Positions 1 to 5,240 of a stretch of DNA of 7,110 bases are shown piece after piece. The DNA lies in assembly GCA_027483005.1 (NCBI GenBank), contig JAIXVN010000484.1, positions 1 to 7,110 of the forward strand, in the 5' to 3' direction. This DNA is from Verrucomicrobiaceae bacterium. Lineage in GTDB: Bacteria > Verrucomicrobiota > Verrucomicrobiia > Verrucomicrobiales > Akkermansiaceae. Within the stretch, counting starts at the first letter, position 1. Every line of letters starts with the position of its first letter. A model generated the notes under the pieces. That model had not been told where the DNA came from, did no database searches, and saw only the letters and a list, made by a program, of their open reading frames with translations. The position numbers and the translations under genes were made by a program.

Positions 1-126
1 GCGGAACTGCTCGCGCTCCTCATCGCCAAGCACGAACCGCCGGTCCACCACGCGGGAAATACAGTGGTAGATGGCCGGTTTCTCCAGCGAATCCTTCCAG
101 GGAGCGAGCCAGCGTGAACGCCTCAT
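1..126 (-). CDS. REP-associated (Y1/IS200-like) transposase, N-terminal fragment cut by the window edge
   Basis: Reading the minus strand from an ATG at 126 gives 42 codons, open to the edge, beginning MRRSRWLAPWKDSLEKP and followed by YHCISRVVDRRFVLGDEE. The aromatic-His-(Cys/Val)-x-(Ser/Asn)-R block followed by a charged FxxGDEE segment is the usual opening of Y1_Tnp-domain proteins of the REP-associated (RAYT) kind. These are HUH single-strand endonucleases that nick and rejoin DNA at hairpins. The HUH motif and the catalytic tyrosine would lie beyond position 1 and cannot be checked. The start is well fixed: an in-frame TAG lies four codons upstream. There is no Shine-Dalgarno sequence. 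The gene is divergent from the NTF2-like gene. Many chromosomal RAYT genes are single-copy domesticated genes, so this need not be an active insertion sequence. The identification rests on a short stretch only. Confidence 0.72.
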   Translation of the reverse strand, partial: MRRSRWLAPWKDSLEKPAIYHCISRVVDRRFVLGDEEREQFR

Positions 127-268
127 GTCGTCACTCTACCCTCTGAAACTGCCAAGGCAATCGATTTCTCTACATATTGTCTGTCCCTTTGCAGTTGGTG
201 GATCGGATCACGATTTTTCTGAACGGCGGCTTGCCCGGCGGTCGGGTCACCGCTTGGCTCACAGCACC
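127..268. other. divergent intergenic region between the transposase and the NTF2-like gene
   Basis: This 142-nt gap is more AT-rich in its left half (about 150-220) than the flanking genes, as expected for divergent promoters. I could not find a convincing -35/-10 pair on either strand. A small inverted repeat, GCGGT (238-242) with ACCGC (249-253) around a 6-nt loop, lies 15 nt before the start of the NTF2-like gene. It is too short and GC-driven to call an operator or a REP element. No RNA gene was recognised. Confidence 0.5.
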
Positions 269-679
269 ATGACCCCAGAATCCACCATCAAACTGCTTGA
301 TCGCTATTATTCCGCCTTCACCACCGGAGACCGCGAGGCATTCTTCTCGCTGATGGCAGATGATGTGGTCCACGACCTCAACCAGGGAGGCTCGGAGACG
401 GGAGTGGCGGCATTCCGGGAGTTCATGGCGCGGATGGACCGCTGCTACCGTGAGCGGCTGGAGGACCTGGTTCTTTTCGCGAATGAGGACGGCACTCGTG
501 CGGCAGCGGAGTTCACCGTGCATGGCGAATATCTTTCAACCGACGAGGGACTGCCGACAGCGAATGGCCAGACCTACGTGCTGCCGGCCGGGGCGTTTTT
601 CCAGATCAAAGACGGCAAGATCGCAAGGGTGACGATGTACTACAACCTGACCGAGTGGCTGCGGCAGGTGGGTGCCTGA
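269..679 (+). CDS. NTF2/SnoaL-fold protein, ketosteroid-isomerase-related family
   Basis: The product is a 136-aa soluble protein of the SnoaL/NTF2-like superfamily, whose members have a cone-shaped alpha+beta pocket. It resembles the conserved bacterial 'ketosteroid isomerase-related' proteins (nuclear transport factor 2 family). Visible family features are the N-terminal helix with YYSAFTTGD (13-21), the LMADDVVHDLNQGG block (28-41), an AAEFTVHGEY strand (79-88), the TYVLPAGAFFQIKDGKIARV hairpin (102-121) and the closing YYNLTEWLRQVG (124-135). There is no signal peptide. The reaction is unknown; members act as isomerases, cyclases or small-molecule binders. I chose the ATG at 269 because it starts the family-like sequence. 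An in-frame extension back to 71 would run over the transposase gene and looks noncoding. No Shine-Dalgarno sequence is present. The gene converges on the permease gene with 4 nt between stop codons. Fold is confident, function is not. Confidence 0.85.
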   Translation: MTPESTIKLLDRYYSAFTTGDREAFFSLMADDVVHDLNQGGSETGVAAFREFMARMDRCYRERLEDLVLFANEDGTRAAAEFTVHGEYLSTDEGLPTANGQTYVLPAGAFFQIKDGKIARVTMYYNLTEWLRQVGA

Positions 680-689
680 ACGCTCAGGC
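674..689. other. stem-loop spanning the stop codons of two convergent genes
   Basis: GCCTGA (674-679) and TCAGGC (684-689) form a perfect 6-bp stem with a 4-nt ACGC loop. The left arm contains the TGA of the NTF2-like gene and the right arm contains the TGA (minus strand) of the permease gene. The symmetry makes it readable in both directions, so it could act as a weak bidirectional 3' end signal. No T-tract follows on either side, so it is not a canonical intrinsic terminator. Confidence 0.35.
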
Positions 690-1619
690 GGCCCGGCGGT
701 GGCGGAGGCGATCGATGATCACGGCGACAACGATGATCGCGCCGGTGATGACTTCAGTCCACGGCGTTGGAATGGCGTTGAGCACGCAGCCGGTGCGAAT
801 GGTTGTCATCAGCAAGGCACCGATAAGCGCTCCGAGGACGGAGCCTTCCCCACCGGAAAGGCTGGCACCGCCGATGACCACGGCAGCGATGACGTCAAGC
901 TCCATGCCCATCGCGGTGGTCGGGTCGCCTTGCGAGGATTTCGCCATGTTCATCACAGCCGCAAGCCCGGCCATCGCGCCGCCAAAGGTGTAGACAAGGA
1001 TCTTGACCTTCGGAACATTCACACCGCAGAGCGTTGCGGTGTTCTCGTTTGAGCCGACAGCGAACACGTAGCGGCCGAAGCGGGTGAGACGGAGCACGAG
1101 GGTCATGACGAGGACGAGCGCCACCATCATCCAGACGCCGTAGGGAAGACCGCTGCCACCCATCCAAGCCTTGTAGGTTGTGACGTCGAACGGCAGGTTC
1201 ACCGGAGTACCTTTTGCATAGACCTTCGCTCCGCCGCGGAAGATCTGCATGGTGCCGAGGGTGACGATAAAGGGCAGCAGGCGCAGACCTACGGTGAGAC
1301 TACCATTGATCATCCCACAAATGGCTCCGAAAGCAATTGTGCAGACGAAAACGATCAGCGGAGAGTATCCCTTGGTCACGAAGGTTGCCGCCGCCACGCT
1401 GGCCATGGCGATGATCGAGCCGACGGAGAGATCGATGCCGCCGGAAATGATGATCAGCGTCATGCCAATGGCCGCAGTCGCGACGATCACCGTTTGAGTG
1501 AGCACGCTGAGCACGACATCGCTGGTGAACATCGCCGGCTTCATCGCACCGAAAATGCAGTACACCACAACGAGGGCGAGGAAGGGGCCGAGGAGCGTGA
1601 GGATGGAACGGATGGACAT
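684..1619 (-). CDS. sugar ABC transporter permease, CUT2 family (RbsC-like)
   Basis: This 311-aa polytopic inner-membrane protein is the BPD_transp_2-type permease of a ribose/xylose/galactose-class importer. It would work as a homodimer with the ATPase and binding protein encoded just upstream. Diagnostic segments are IIISGGIDLSVGSIIAMAS (about 56-74), PFIVTLGTMQIFRGG (about 115-129), the cytoplasmic coupling region FGRYVFAVGSNENTATLCGV (about 181-200), and ELDVIAAVVIGGASLSGGEG (about 241-260) before the last membrane segments. About eight to ten hydrophobic helices are present and the C-terminus is basic (RLRHRRAA). The length is usual for the family. The start is the ATG at 1619, preceded by a pyrimidine-rich stretch with no Shine-Dalgarno sequence. 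It is the last gene of the operon, 32 nt after the ATPase gene, and translation may depend on coupling to it. The substrate cannot be told from the permease. Confidence 0.95.
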   Translation of the reverse strand: MSIRSILTLLGPFLALVVVYCIFGAMKPAMFTSDVVLSVLTQTVIVATAAIGMTLIIISGGIDLSVGSIIAMASVAAATFVTKGYSPLIVFVCTIAFGAICGMINGSLTVGLRLLPFIVTLGTMQIFRGGAKVYAKGTPVNLPFDVTTYKAWMGGSGLPYGVWMMVALVLVMTLVLRLTRFGRYVFAVGSNENTATLCGVNVPKVKILVYTFGGAMAGLAAVMNMAKSSQGDPTTAMGMELDVIAAVVIGGASLSGGEGSVLGALIGALLMTTIRTGCVLNAIPTPWTEVITGAIIVVAVIIDRLRHRRAA

Positions 1620-1651
1620 GGGGAAAGACTCAAGAGTTGGAGATTCAAGAC
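1620..1651 (-). repeat. short direct repeat between the ATPase and permease genes
   Basis: The 32-nt spacer carries AAGACTCA at 1625-1632, and a second copy lies at 1647-1654, 22 nt away. On the coding (minus) strand this reads TGAGTCTT twice, and the right-hand copy contains the TGA stop of the ATPase gene. The spacer is pyrimidine-rich just before the permease ATG and contains no ribosome-binding purine tract. The repeat could be chance. Confidence 0.3.
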
Positions 1652-3181
1652 TCAGGATGAAGAGCCGGGGAGGTCGTCGGCCTTGCCGGTGGCGACGCGC
1701 ATGACGTCCTCAGGTCTTAGATTTCCGACCGGCACGGCGCGGGTCAGGCGGCCCTGGCTCATGACGGCAATGCGATCGCAGGTGCCGAACAACTCGGGCA
1801 GATAGCTGGAAATCAGGATCACCGCGCGCGGCCGCTTCGGGTCGGTGACGGCTTCGTTGATCGCCTCGTAAATGCGGGCCTTGGCGGCGATGTCGATGCC
1901 ACGGGTTGGCTCGTCCAACAGCAGGATGTCGACATCGTGTTCGAGCAAGCGGGCGAAGGCGGCCTTCTGCTGGTTGCCTCCGGAAAGCGCGCCGATCTTT
2001 TGCGTCGGGCCCTGGCACTTGATGCCGAGGCGATCGATCCAGCGTTGGGTCGCGGCCTGTTGCTTCGTTGGCGAAACCGTTCCCGCCGATCCGAAACGCT
2101 CGAGACAAGTCAGCGTGACGTTGTCGGCGATGGAAAGATTGAGCGCGAGTCCTTCCTCTTTCCGATTTTCGCTGAGCATGCCCATGCCCTGTCGCCAGCG
2201 GTCGCGAGGCGAGGCCTTGCCGGACTTTCCTGCCATCACGATTTCACCGGAACGGACGTGATCGAGCCCGAAGAGTGCGCGGAGAAACTCCGTACGCCCG
2301 GATCCGACGAGACCCGCAATGCCGATGACCTCGCCGCGACGAAGGCTCAGATCGGCAGACACCGGCTTGCTGGCTCCGGCGAGTTTGCGGATTTCCAGAA
2401 TCGTCTCGCCCGGGGTGCGGGCGGTGCGCGGATAGAGATCCTCGACGCTGCGGCCGACCATCAAGGACACGATCTCATCGGTTGAGGCGCTGGCGACATC
2501 CAGCGTGCCGACCACTGAACCATCACGCAGCACCGTGAGGCGGCTGGCGAGGCGTTTCACCTCCTCAAGGAAATGGGAAATGTAGATGATCGAGATGCCC
2601 TGCTCACGGAGGCGATCGATGAGGAGAAAGAGCCGCTCGATGTCCTTCTGCGCGAGCGAGGACGTGGGCTCGTCGAAGACCAGCACCTTGCAGCCCATCG
2701 CGAGCGAACGGCCGATCTCGATGAGCTGCTGGGCGGAAACCGAAAGATCCCCCGCCCTCATGTCGGGACGGAGATCCGGGTGCTCGAAGCGGGCGAGTGC
2801 CTCCAAGGCACGACGACGCATTTCCTTGCGATCAATGAACGGCCCCATGACCGGCTCCATGCCGAGGACGATGTTTTCCTCGACCGTGAGATGCGGCGCG
2901 ATGGAGAGCTCCTGGTAAATCATCCCCACGCCACGCGCGCGGGCTTCGAGGGGATTTCTTGGGCGGTAAGGCTCGCCATTGAAGAACATCTCGCCCTCAT
3001 CCGGCGAATGGGCTCCGGAGAGCACCTTCATCAGGGTGGACTTGCCGGCACCGTTTTCACCGACGAGGGCATGGACTTCGCCGGGCAGGATTTCCAGATC
3101 CACCCGACCGAGCGCGATCGTCGAGCCGAAGGTCTTTCGGATGCCGCGCATCTGAAGACGCGGAAGCGGGTCGCGGGACAT
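1652..3181 (-). CDS. sugar ABC transporter ATP-binding protein with two ATPase domains, CUT2 family (RbsA-like)
   Basis: This 509-aa cytoplasmic ATPase powers the importer. It is a fused tandem of two nucleotide-binding domains, as usual for CUT2 systems (about 500 aa). Domain 1 has Walker A GENGAGKST (41-49), Q-loop Gln90, signature LSVSAQQ (146-152), Walker B VLVFDE with Asp170/Glu171, and switch His203. Domain 2 has a degenerate P-loop GLVGSGRTE (290-298, Arg for the Walker Lys), signature LSGGNQQK (399-406), Walker B LLLDEP (420-425), and Ser in place of the switch His (ISSYLPE, 457-463). This asymmetry is normal in RbsA-type proteins, where one ATP site is canonical and the other degenerate. 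A GTG two codons upstream (3187) is an alternative start; I prefer the ATG at 3181. Neither has a Shine-Dalgarno sequence. The gene begins 38 nt after the binding-protein gene ends. Confidence 0.96.
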   Translation of the reverse strand: MSRDPLPRLQMRGIRKTFGSTIALGRVDLEILPGEVHALVGENGAGKSTLMKVLSGAHSPDEGEMFFNGEPYRPRNPLEARARGVGMIYQELSIAPHLTVEENIVLGMEPVMGPFIDRKEMRRRALEALARFEHPDLRPDMRAGDLSVSAQQLIEIGRSLAMGCKVLVFDEPTSSLAQKDIERLFLLIDRLREQGISIIYISHFLEEVKRLASRLTVLRDGSVVGTLDVASASTDEIVSLMVGRSVEDLYPRTARTPGETILEIRKLAGASKPVSADLSLRRGEVIGIAGLVGSGRTEFLRALFGLDHVRSGEIVMAGKSGKASPRDRWRQGMGMLSENRKEEGLALNLSIADNVTLTCLERFGSAGTVSPTKQQAATQRWIDRLGIKCQGPTQKIGALSGGNQQKAAFARLLEHDVDILLLDEPTRGIDIAAKARIYEAINEAVTDPKRPRAVILISSYLPELFGTCDRIAVMSQGRLTRAVPVGNLRPEDVMRVATGKADDLPGSSS

Positions 3182-3219
3182 CGTCACGGATGGGTTTTGG
3201 AAAATCCGGCTGCGAGGGC

Positions 3220-4191
3220 TTACTGCACCTGGGTCTTGATCAGCGCGGCGACCTTGGCATCGGCCATGTTTTCCGGAGTGACCATGGTGGCTCCGGTGTC
3301 GACGACGGGCTGGACTGCAGTGCCCTTGATCTTGTCGATCGCGGACTTCACGCCGAGGTAACCCATGTTGACCGGATCCTGAAGCACGGTGCCATGAAGT
3401 TCGCCCTTCTTGAGCGCATCGAGGAAGGTGGCATCGCAGTCGAAGCCGACAAACTTCACCTTGCCTGCAAGATTCTTGCCGCGAAGGGCCTGGAGCATGC
3501 CGTAGGTGTTGGTCTGGTTCGAGCAGAAGATGCCCTGGATCGAAAGGCCATCGCCTTCGGCAAAGCGGGTCAGGAGGTTGGTCGCGGTGTCCTGGGCCTG
3601 GGTGGCGGTGGCACCGGCATACTGCTCGGCACTGACGACCTCGATGCCCGGGAACTTCTTGATCTCCTCCAGGAAACCCTCCTCACGATGATCGGTCGAG
3701 GCGCTGCCCTGAAGATACCGGAGCACGGCGACCTTGCCCTTTCCGCCAAGAATCTCGGCCAGGCGTCGGGCTCCGATGCGACCGCCTTCACGGTTGTCGG
3801 TGGCGACGTAGCTGGTGATGAAAGCAGAGGAATCCGCGAGGGCGGAGTCGATGATCACGACGGGCTTGCCCTTGTCGGTCACGTCCTTGACGGCATCGCG
3901 CAGCGCGGTGGCATCGAGCGGGGCGAGGACAATCGCATCGGACTGGAGCGCCTGGTTGCGGACAAGATCGATCTGCTGGGAGCGGTCGTCCTCCTTCTGT
4001 GGTCCGATGAAGGTCACGTTCACCCCGAACTCGGCGGCGGCCTTGTTGGCTCCGGCTTCGACGGACTTCCAGTAGAGATGGGTGGTGCCTTTCGGAATGA
4101 CGGCGATGGTGAGCTTGCCATTGCTGCCGGATTCCTTGCAGGAAACCAGCGCGAGGGCGGCGACGAGGTCGAGACTGAGACTTGCTTTCAT
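3220..4191 (-). CDS. sugar ABC transporter substrate-binding lipoprotein (RbsB-like, Peripla_BP_4)
   Basis: This 323-aa binding protein captures the sugar outside the inner membrane and delivers it to the permease. A short signal sequence ends in a lipobox LVSC, with Cys18 the likely lipidated residue, and a flexible SGSNGK linker follows. The mature part is a two-lobed type 1 periplasmic-binding fold: LTIAVIPKGTTHLYW (27-41), SDAIVLAPLDATAL (84-97), VVIIDSALAD (111-120), YVATDNREGG (128-137), the HREEGF helix (168-173), FCSNQTNTYGMLQAL (222-236), FVGFDCD (247-253) and VLQDP (269-273). By eye, ligand-contact positions of E. coli RbsB map to Asp115, Arg169, Asp251 and Gln271. The RbsB Arg90 position appears to be Ser116, which argues against ribose as the ligand (inference). 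The start is fixed by an in-frame TAA two codons before the ATG. Asp8 inside the signal's hydrophobic core is odd. It is the second gene of the operon. Confidence 0.94.
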   Translation of the reverse strand: MKASLSLDLVAALALVSCKESGSNGKLTIAVIPKGTTHLYWKSVEAGANKAAAEFGVNVTFIGPQKEDDRSQQIDLVRNQALQSDAIVLAPLDATALRDAVKDVTDKGKPVVIIDSALADSSAFITSYVATDNREGGRIGARRLAEILGGKGKVAVLRYLQGSASTDHREEGFLEEIKKFPGIEVVSAEQYAGATATQAQDTATNLLTRFAEGDGLSIQGIFCSNQTNTYGMLQALRGKNLAGKVKFVGFDCDATFLDALKKGELHGTVLQDPVNMGYLGVKSAIDKIKGTAVQPVVDTGATMVTPENMADAKVAALIKTQVQ

Positions 4192-4244
4192 GGGTTACTC
4201 GAGGGCAAGGAGGGTTGTTTCTAGTTCTGCTGTATCAAGAAAAA
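4192..4244 (-). other. intercistronic spacer between the lactonase and binding-protein genes
   Basis: This 53-nt spacer is the longest within the operon. On the coding strand, a five-T run starts one base after the lactonase TAA. A preceding CATTTAATG half-palindrome at the gene end makes only a 4-bp stem, so this is not a convincing terminator. No Shine-Dalgarno sequence precedes the binding-protein ATG. The spacer could host a secondary promoter or an mRNA processing site that raises binding-protein levels, but nothing specific is visible. Confidence 0.3.
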
Positions 4245-5096
4245 TTATCCATTAAATGCGCAGGACGGAGTTCCCCGAACTCCAAGCCCACGAACGACAA
4301 AGAGCCGACCAGCGTGCTCCTCCACCACAGACTTATGGATTCCGGTCGTAACGTAAAGATCGCATAATCCGGGCCCGCCAAAGGCGCAGGCGGTGGTTTC
4401 GAGGCAAGGCAGTTCCACCCGGCGAAGCTCATTTCCGGAAATCGGGTCGTAGCAAACGACGCAGGCTCCGTGGCAGAAGGCCACCCAAAGGTGATCGTCG
4501 GCATCGATCGTCATGCCATCTGGCGAGGCATCGATACCCACTGTCGAGACCGCCGTGCGGGGATTTCTCAACTGGCCATCCTCGTAGTCGAACGCCAGAA
4601 CCTCGCGGCGCGGAGTGTCGATGTAGTAAACCGTTCTCCCATCGCCCGACCAAACGATGCCGTTCGAGTTCGTCACTGGACCGAAGGCCTCATGCAGGCT
4701 CAGATCCGGATCGAGCCGATAGAGCCGCGCATCGCCGGTTTTCTTCACCAGGCTGATGGTTCCCGCGAAAAATCGTCCGTCAGGTGAGCATTTGCCGTCG
4801 TTGAAGCGATTGTCTGGCTTGTCCGCTTCCGGGTCCGCAATCGGGGACAGTTCGCCGCTCTCCTCATCGAGGAAAAACAACCCGTGATCGCCTGCGATGA
4901 CGAGCCCGCCAGCTTCGCGAGGCACGACGGTTCCGATCCGCTGTCCGACATTCCAGGAGCGTTCCTCGCCACTGGCCGGATCGTAGCGATGGACCTGGTG
5001 GCCTTCGATATCGACGTAGTAAAGCGCGCCATTCCACCAGATCGGGCCTTCGCCCCAGCGGGAGCGGATTGAGGAGACGGGTTCGATGGTCAACAT
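4245..5096 (-). CDS. SMP-30/gluconolactonase/LRE-family sugar lactonase
   Basis: This 283-aa six-bladed beta-propeller hydrolase belongs to the SMP-30/regucalcin family, whose bacterial members open aldonolactones (glucono-, arabinono-, xylono- or fuconolactone). Metal ligands corresponding to Glu18, Asn154 and Asp204 of human SMP-30 are visible as Glu16 (RWGEGPIWW), Asn145 (TNSNGIVWS) and Asp193 (DASPDGMTID). The substrate-contact block RFNDGKCSPDGRFFAGT (98-114) and the LWVAF strand (203-207) are typical, as is the GLGVRG tail. I chose the ATG at 5096 because the family match begins there; an in-frame extension to 5186 adds 30 residues of unlikely sequence. There is no signal peptide, so it is probably cytoplasmic. 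It is unusually rich in cysteine, including Cys208, Cys212 and Cys215. It is the first gene of the sugar-importer operon, which suggests the imported sugar is oxidised to a lactone and then opened. The exact substrate is unknown. Confidence 0.93.
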   Translation of the reverse strand: MLTIEPVSSIRSRWGEGPIWWNGALYYVDIEGHQVHRYDPASGEERSWNVGQRIGTVVPREAGGLVIAGDHGLFFLDEESGELSPIADPEADKPDNRFNDGKCSPDGRFFAGTISLVKKTGDARLYRLDPDLSLHEAFGPVTNSNGIVWSGDGRTVYYIDTPRREVLAFDYEDGQLRNPRTAVSTVGIDASPDGMTIDADDHLWVAFCHGACVVCYDPISGNELRRVELPCLETTACAFGGPGLCDLYVTTGIHKSVVEEHAGRLFVVRGLGVRGTPSCAFNG

Positions 5097-5145
5097 GCCC
5101 GAAGCGTAGGAATCTTCAGCGCGGAGTCCAGAACCGAATGAGGAG

Positions 5146-5151
5146 ATCCTA
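5146..5151 (-). promoter_or_regulatory. weak candidate -10 element for the lactonase-importer operon
   Basis: On the minus strand this reads TAGGAT (four of six matches to TATAAT) and would place the transcript start about 40 nt before the lactonase ATG. The best -35 at 17 nt spacing, TTCCAT, is poor, so an activator would probably be needed if this is the promoter. Support is weak. Confidence 0.2.
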
Positions 5152-5179
5152 GACAGGGCATCGATCCCATGGAAACACG

Positions 5180-5206
5180 TTGTCATCGTCGGATTTTCGC
5201 GATATT
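5180..5206 (+). promoter_or_regulatory. candidate promoter for the amidase gene
   Basis: TTGTCA (5180-5185) matches five of six bases of the sigma-70 -35 consensus. GATATT (5201-5206), 15 nt further, matches four of six of the -10; TATTCC (5203-5208) at 17 nt spacing is a poorer alternative. Transcription would begin near 5213, giving a leader of about 27 nt. The -10 lies inside the 24-bp palindrome, so a protein bound there would block this promoter. Spacing is suboptimal. Confidence 0.25.
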
Positions 5207-5211
5207 CCGAC
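5188..5211. promoter_or_regulatory. 24-bp near-perfect palindrome, candidate operator in the divergent region
   Basis: GTCGGA (5188-5193) and TCCGAC (5206-5211) are perfect inverted arms centred on the self-complementary TCGCGA (5197-5202). Ten of the twelve base pairs across the dyad are symmetric; only 5194/5205 and 5196/5203 break it. This is the size and symmetry of a binding site for a dimeric regulator (LacI, GntR or TetR type). It lies between the sugar operon and the amidase and overlaps the candidate amidase -10. No regulator gene is present in the window. Confidence 0.45.
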
Positions 5212-5225
5212 TGCCGACAGCGAAT

Positions 5226-5240
5226 TGTCCGAATCCGACA
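5226..5240. promoter_or_regulatory. second imperfect palindrome sharing the TCCGAC half-site
   Basis: The 15-nt sequence TGTCCGAATCCGACA is symmetric at six of seven pairs around 5233. It repeats the TCCGAC half-site of the 24-bp palindrome, 28 bp away, and ends at the first base of the amidase start codon. It may be an auxiliary site for the same regulator, or chance in a GC-rich stretch. Confidence 0.25.

Noticed and set aside
238..253. GCGGT/ACCGC inverted repeat before the NTF2-like gene as an operator or REP element
   Set aside because: Five base pairs around a 6-nt loop in GC-rich DNA is expected by chance, and no second copy was seen.
71..268. 66-residue N-terminal extension of the NTF2-like protein
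   Set aside because: It would overlap the divergent transposase gene and has no resemblance to the NTF2 fold; the family sequence begins at the ATG at 269.
2573..3361. 262-residue open frame on the plus strand opposite the ATPase gene
   Set aside because: It mirrors the codon structure of a gene with all ABC motifs intact, and its own translation shows no family features.
3190..4224. 344-residue open frame on the plus strand opposite the binding-protein gene
   Set aside because: It lies opposite a clear RbsB-like gene. The translation is Gly/Asp/Glu-rich with no recognisable domain, as expected for the antisense of a GC-rich coding region.
4225..4262. intrinsic terminator after the lactonase gene
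   Set aside because: A T-run follows the stop codon, but the only nearby stem is 4 bp of A/T-rich pairs, and the downstream importer genes are clearly co-directional.
5097..5186. 30-residue N-terminal extension of the lactonase
   Set aside because: SMP-30 proteins normally start a few residues before the RWGEGP block. The extension would occupy the promoter region and cover candidate regulatory sites.
5180..5239. TTG-initiated 20-residue extension of the amidase
   Set aside because: It would put an acidic, polar stretch before the signal peptide, and the TTG coincides with a good -35 match.
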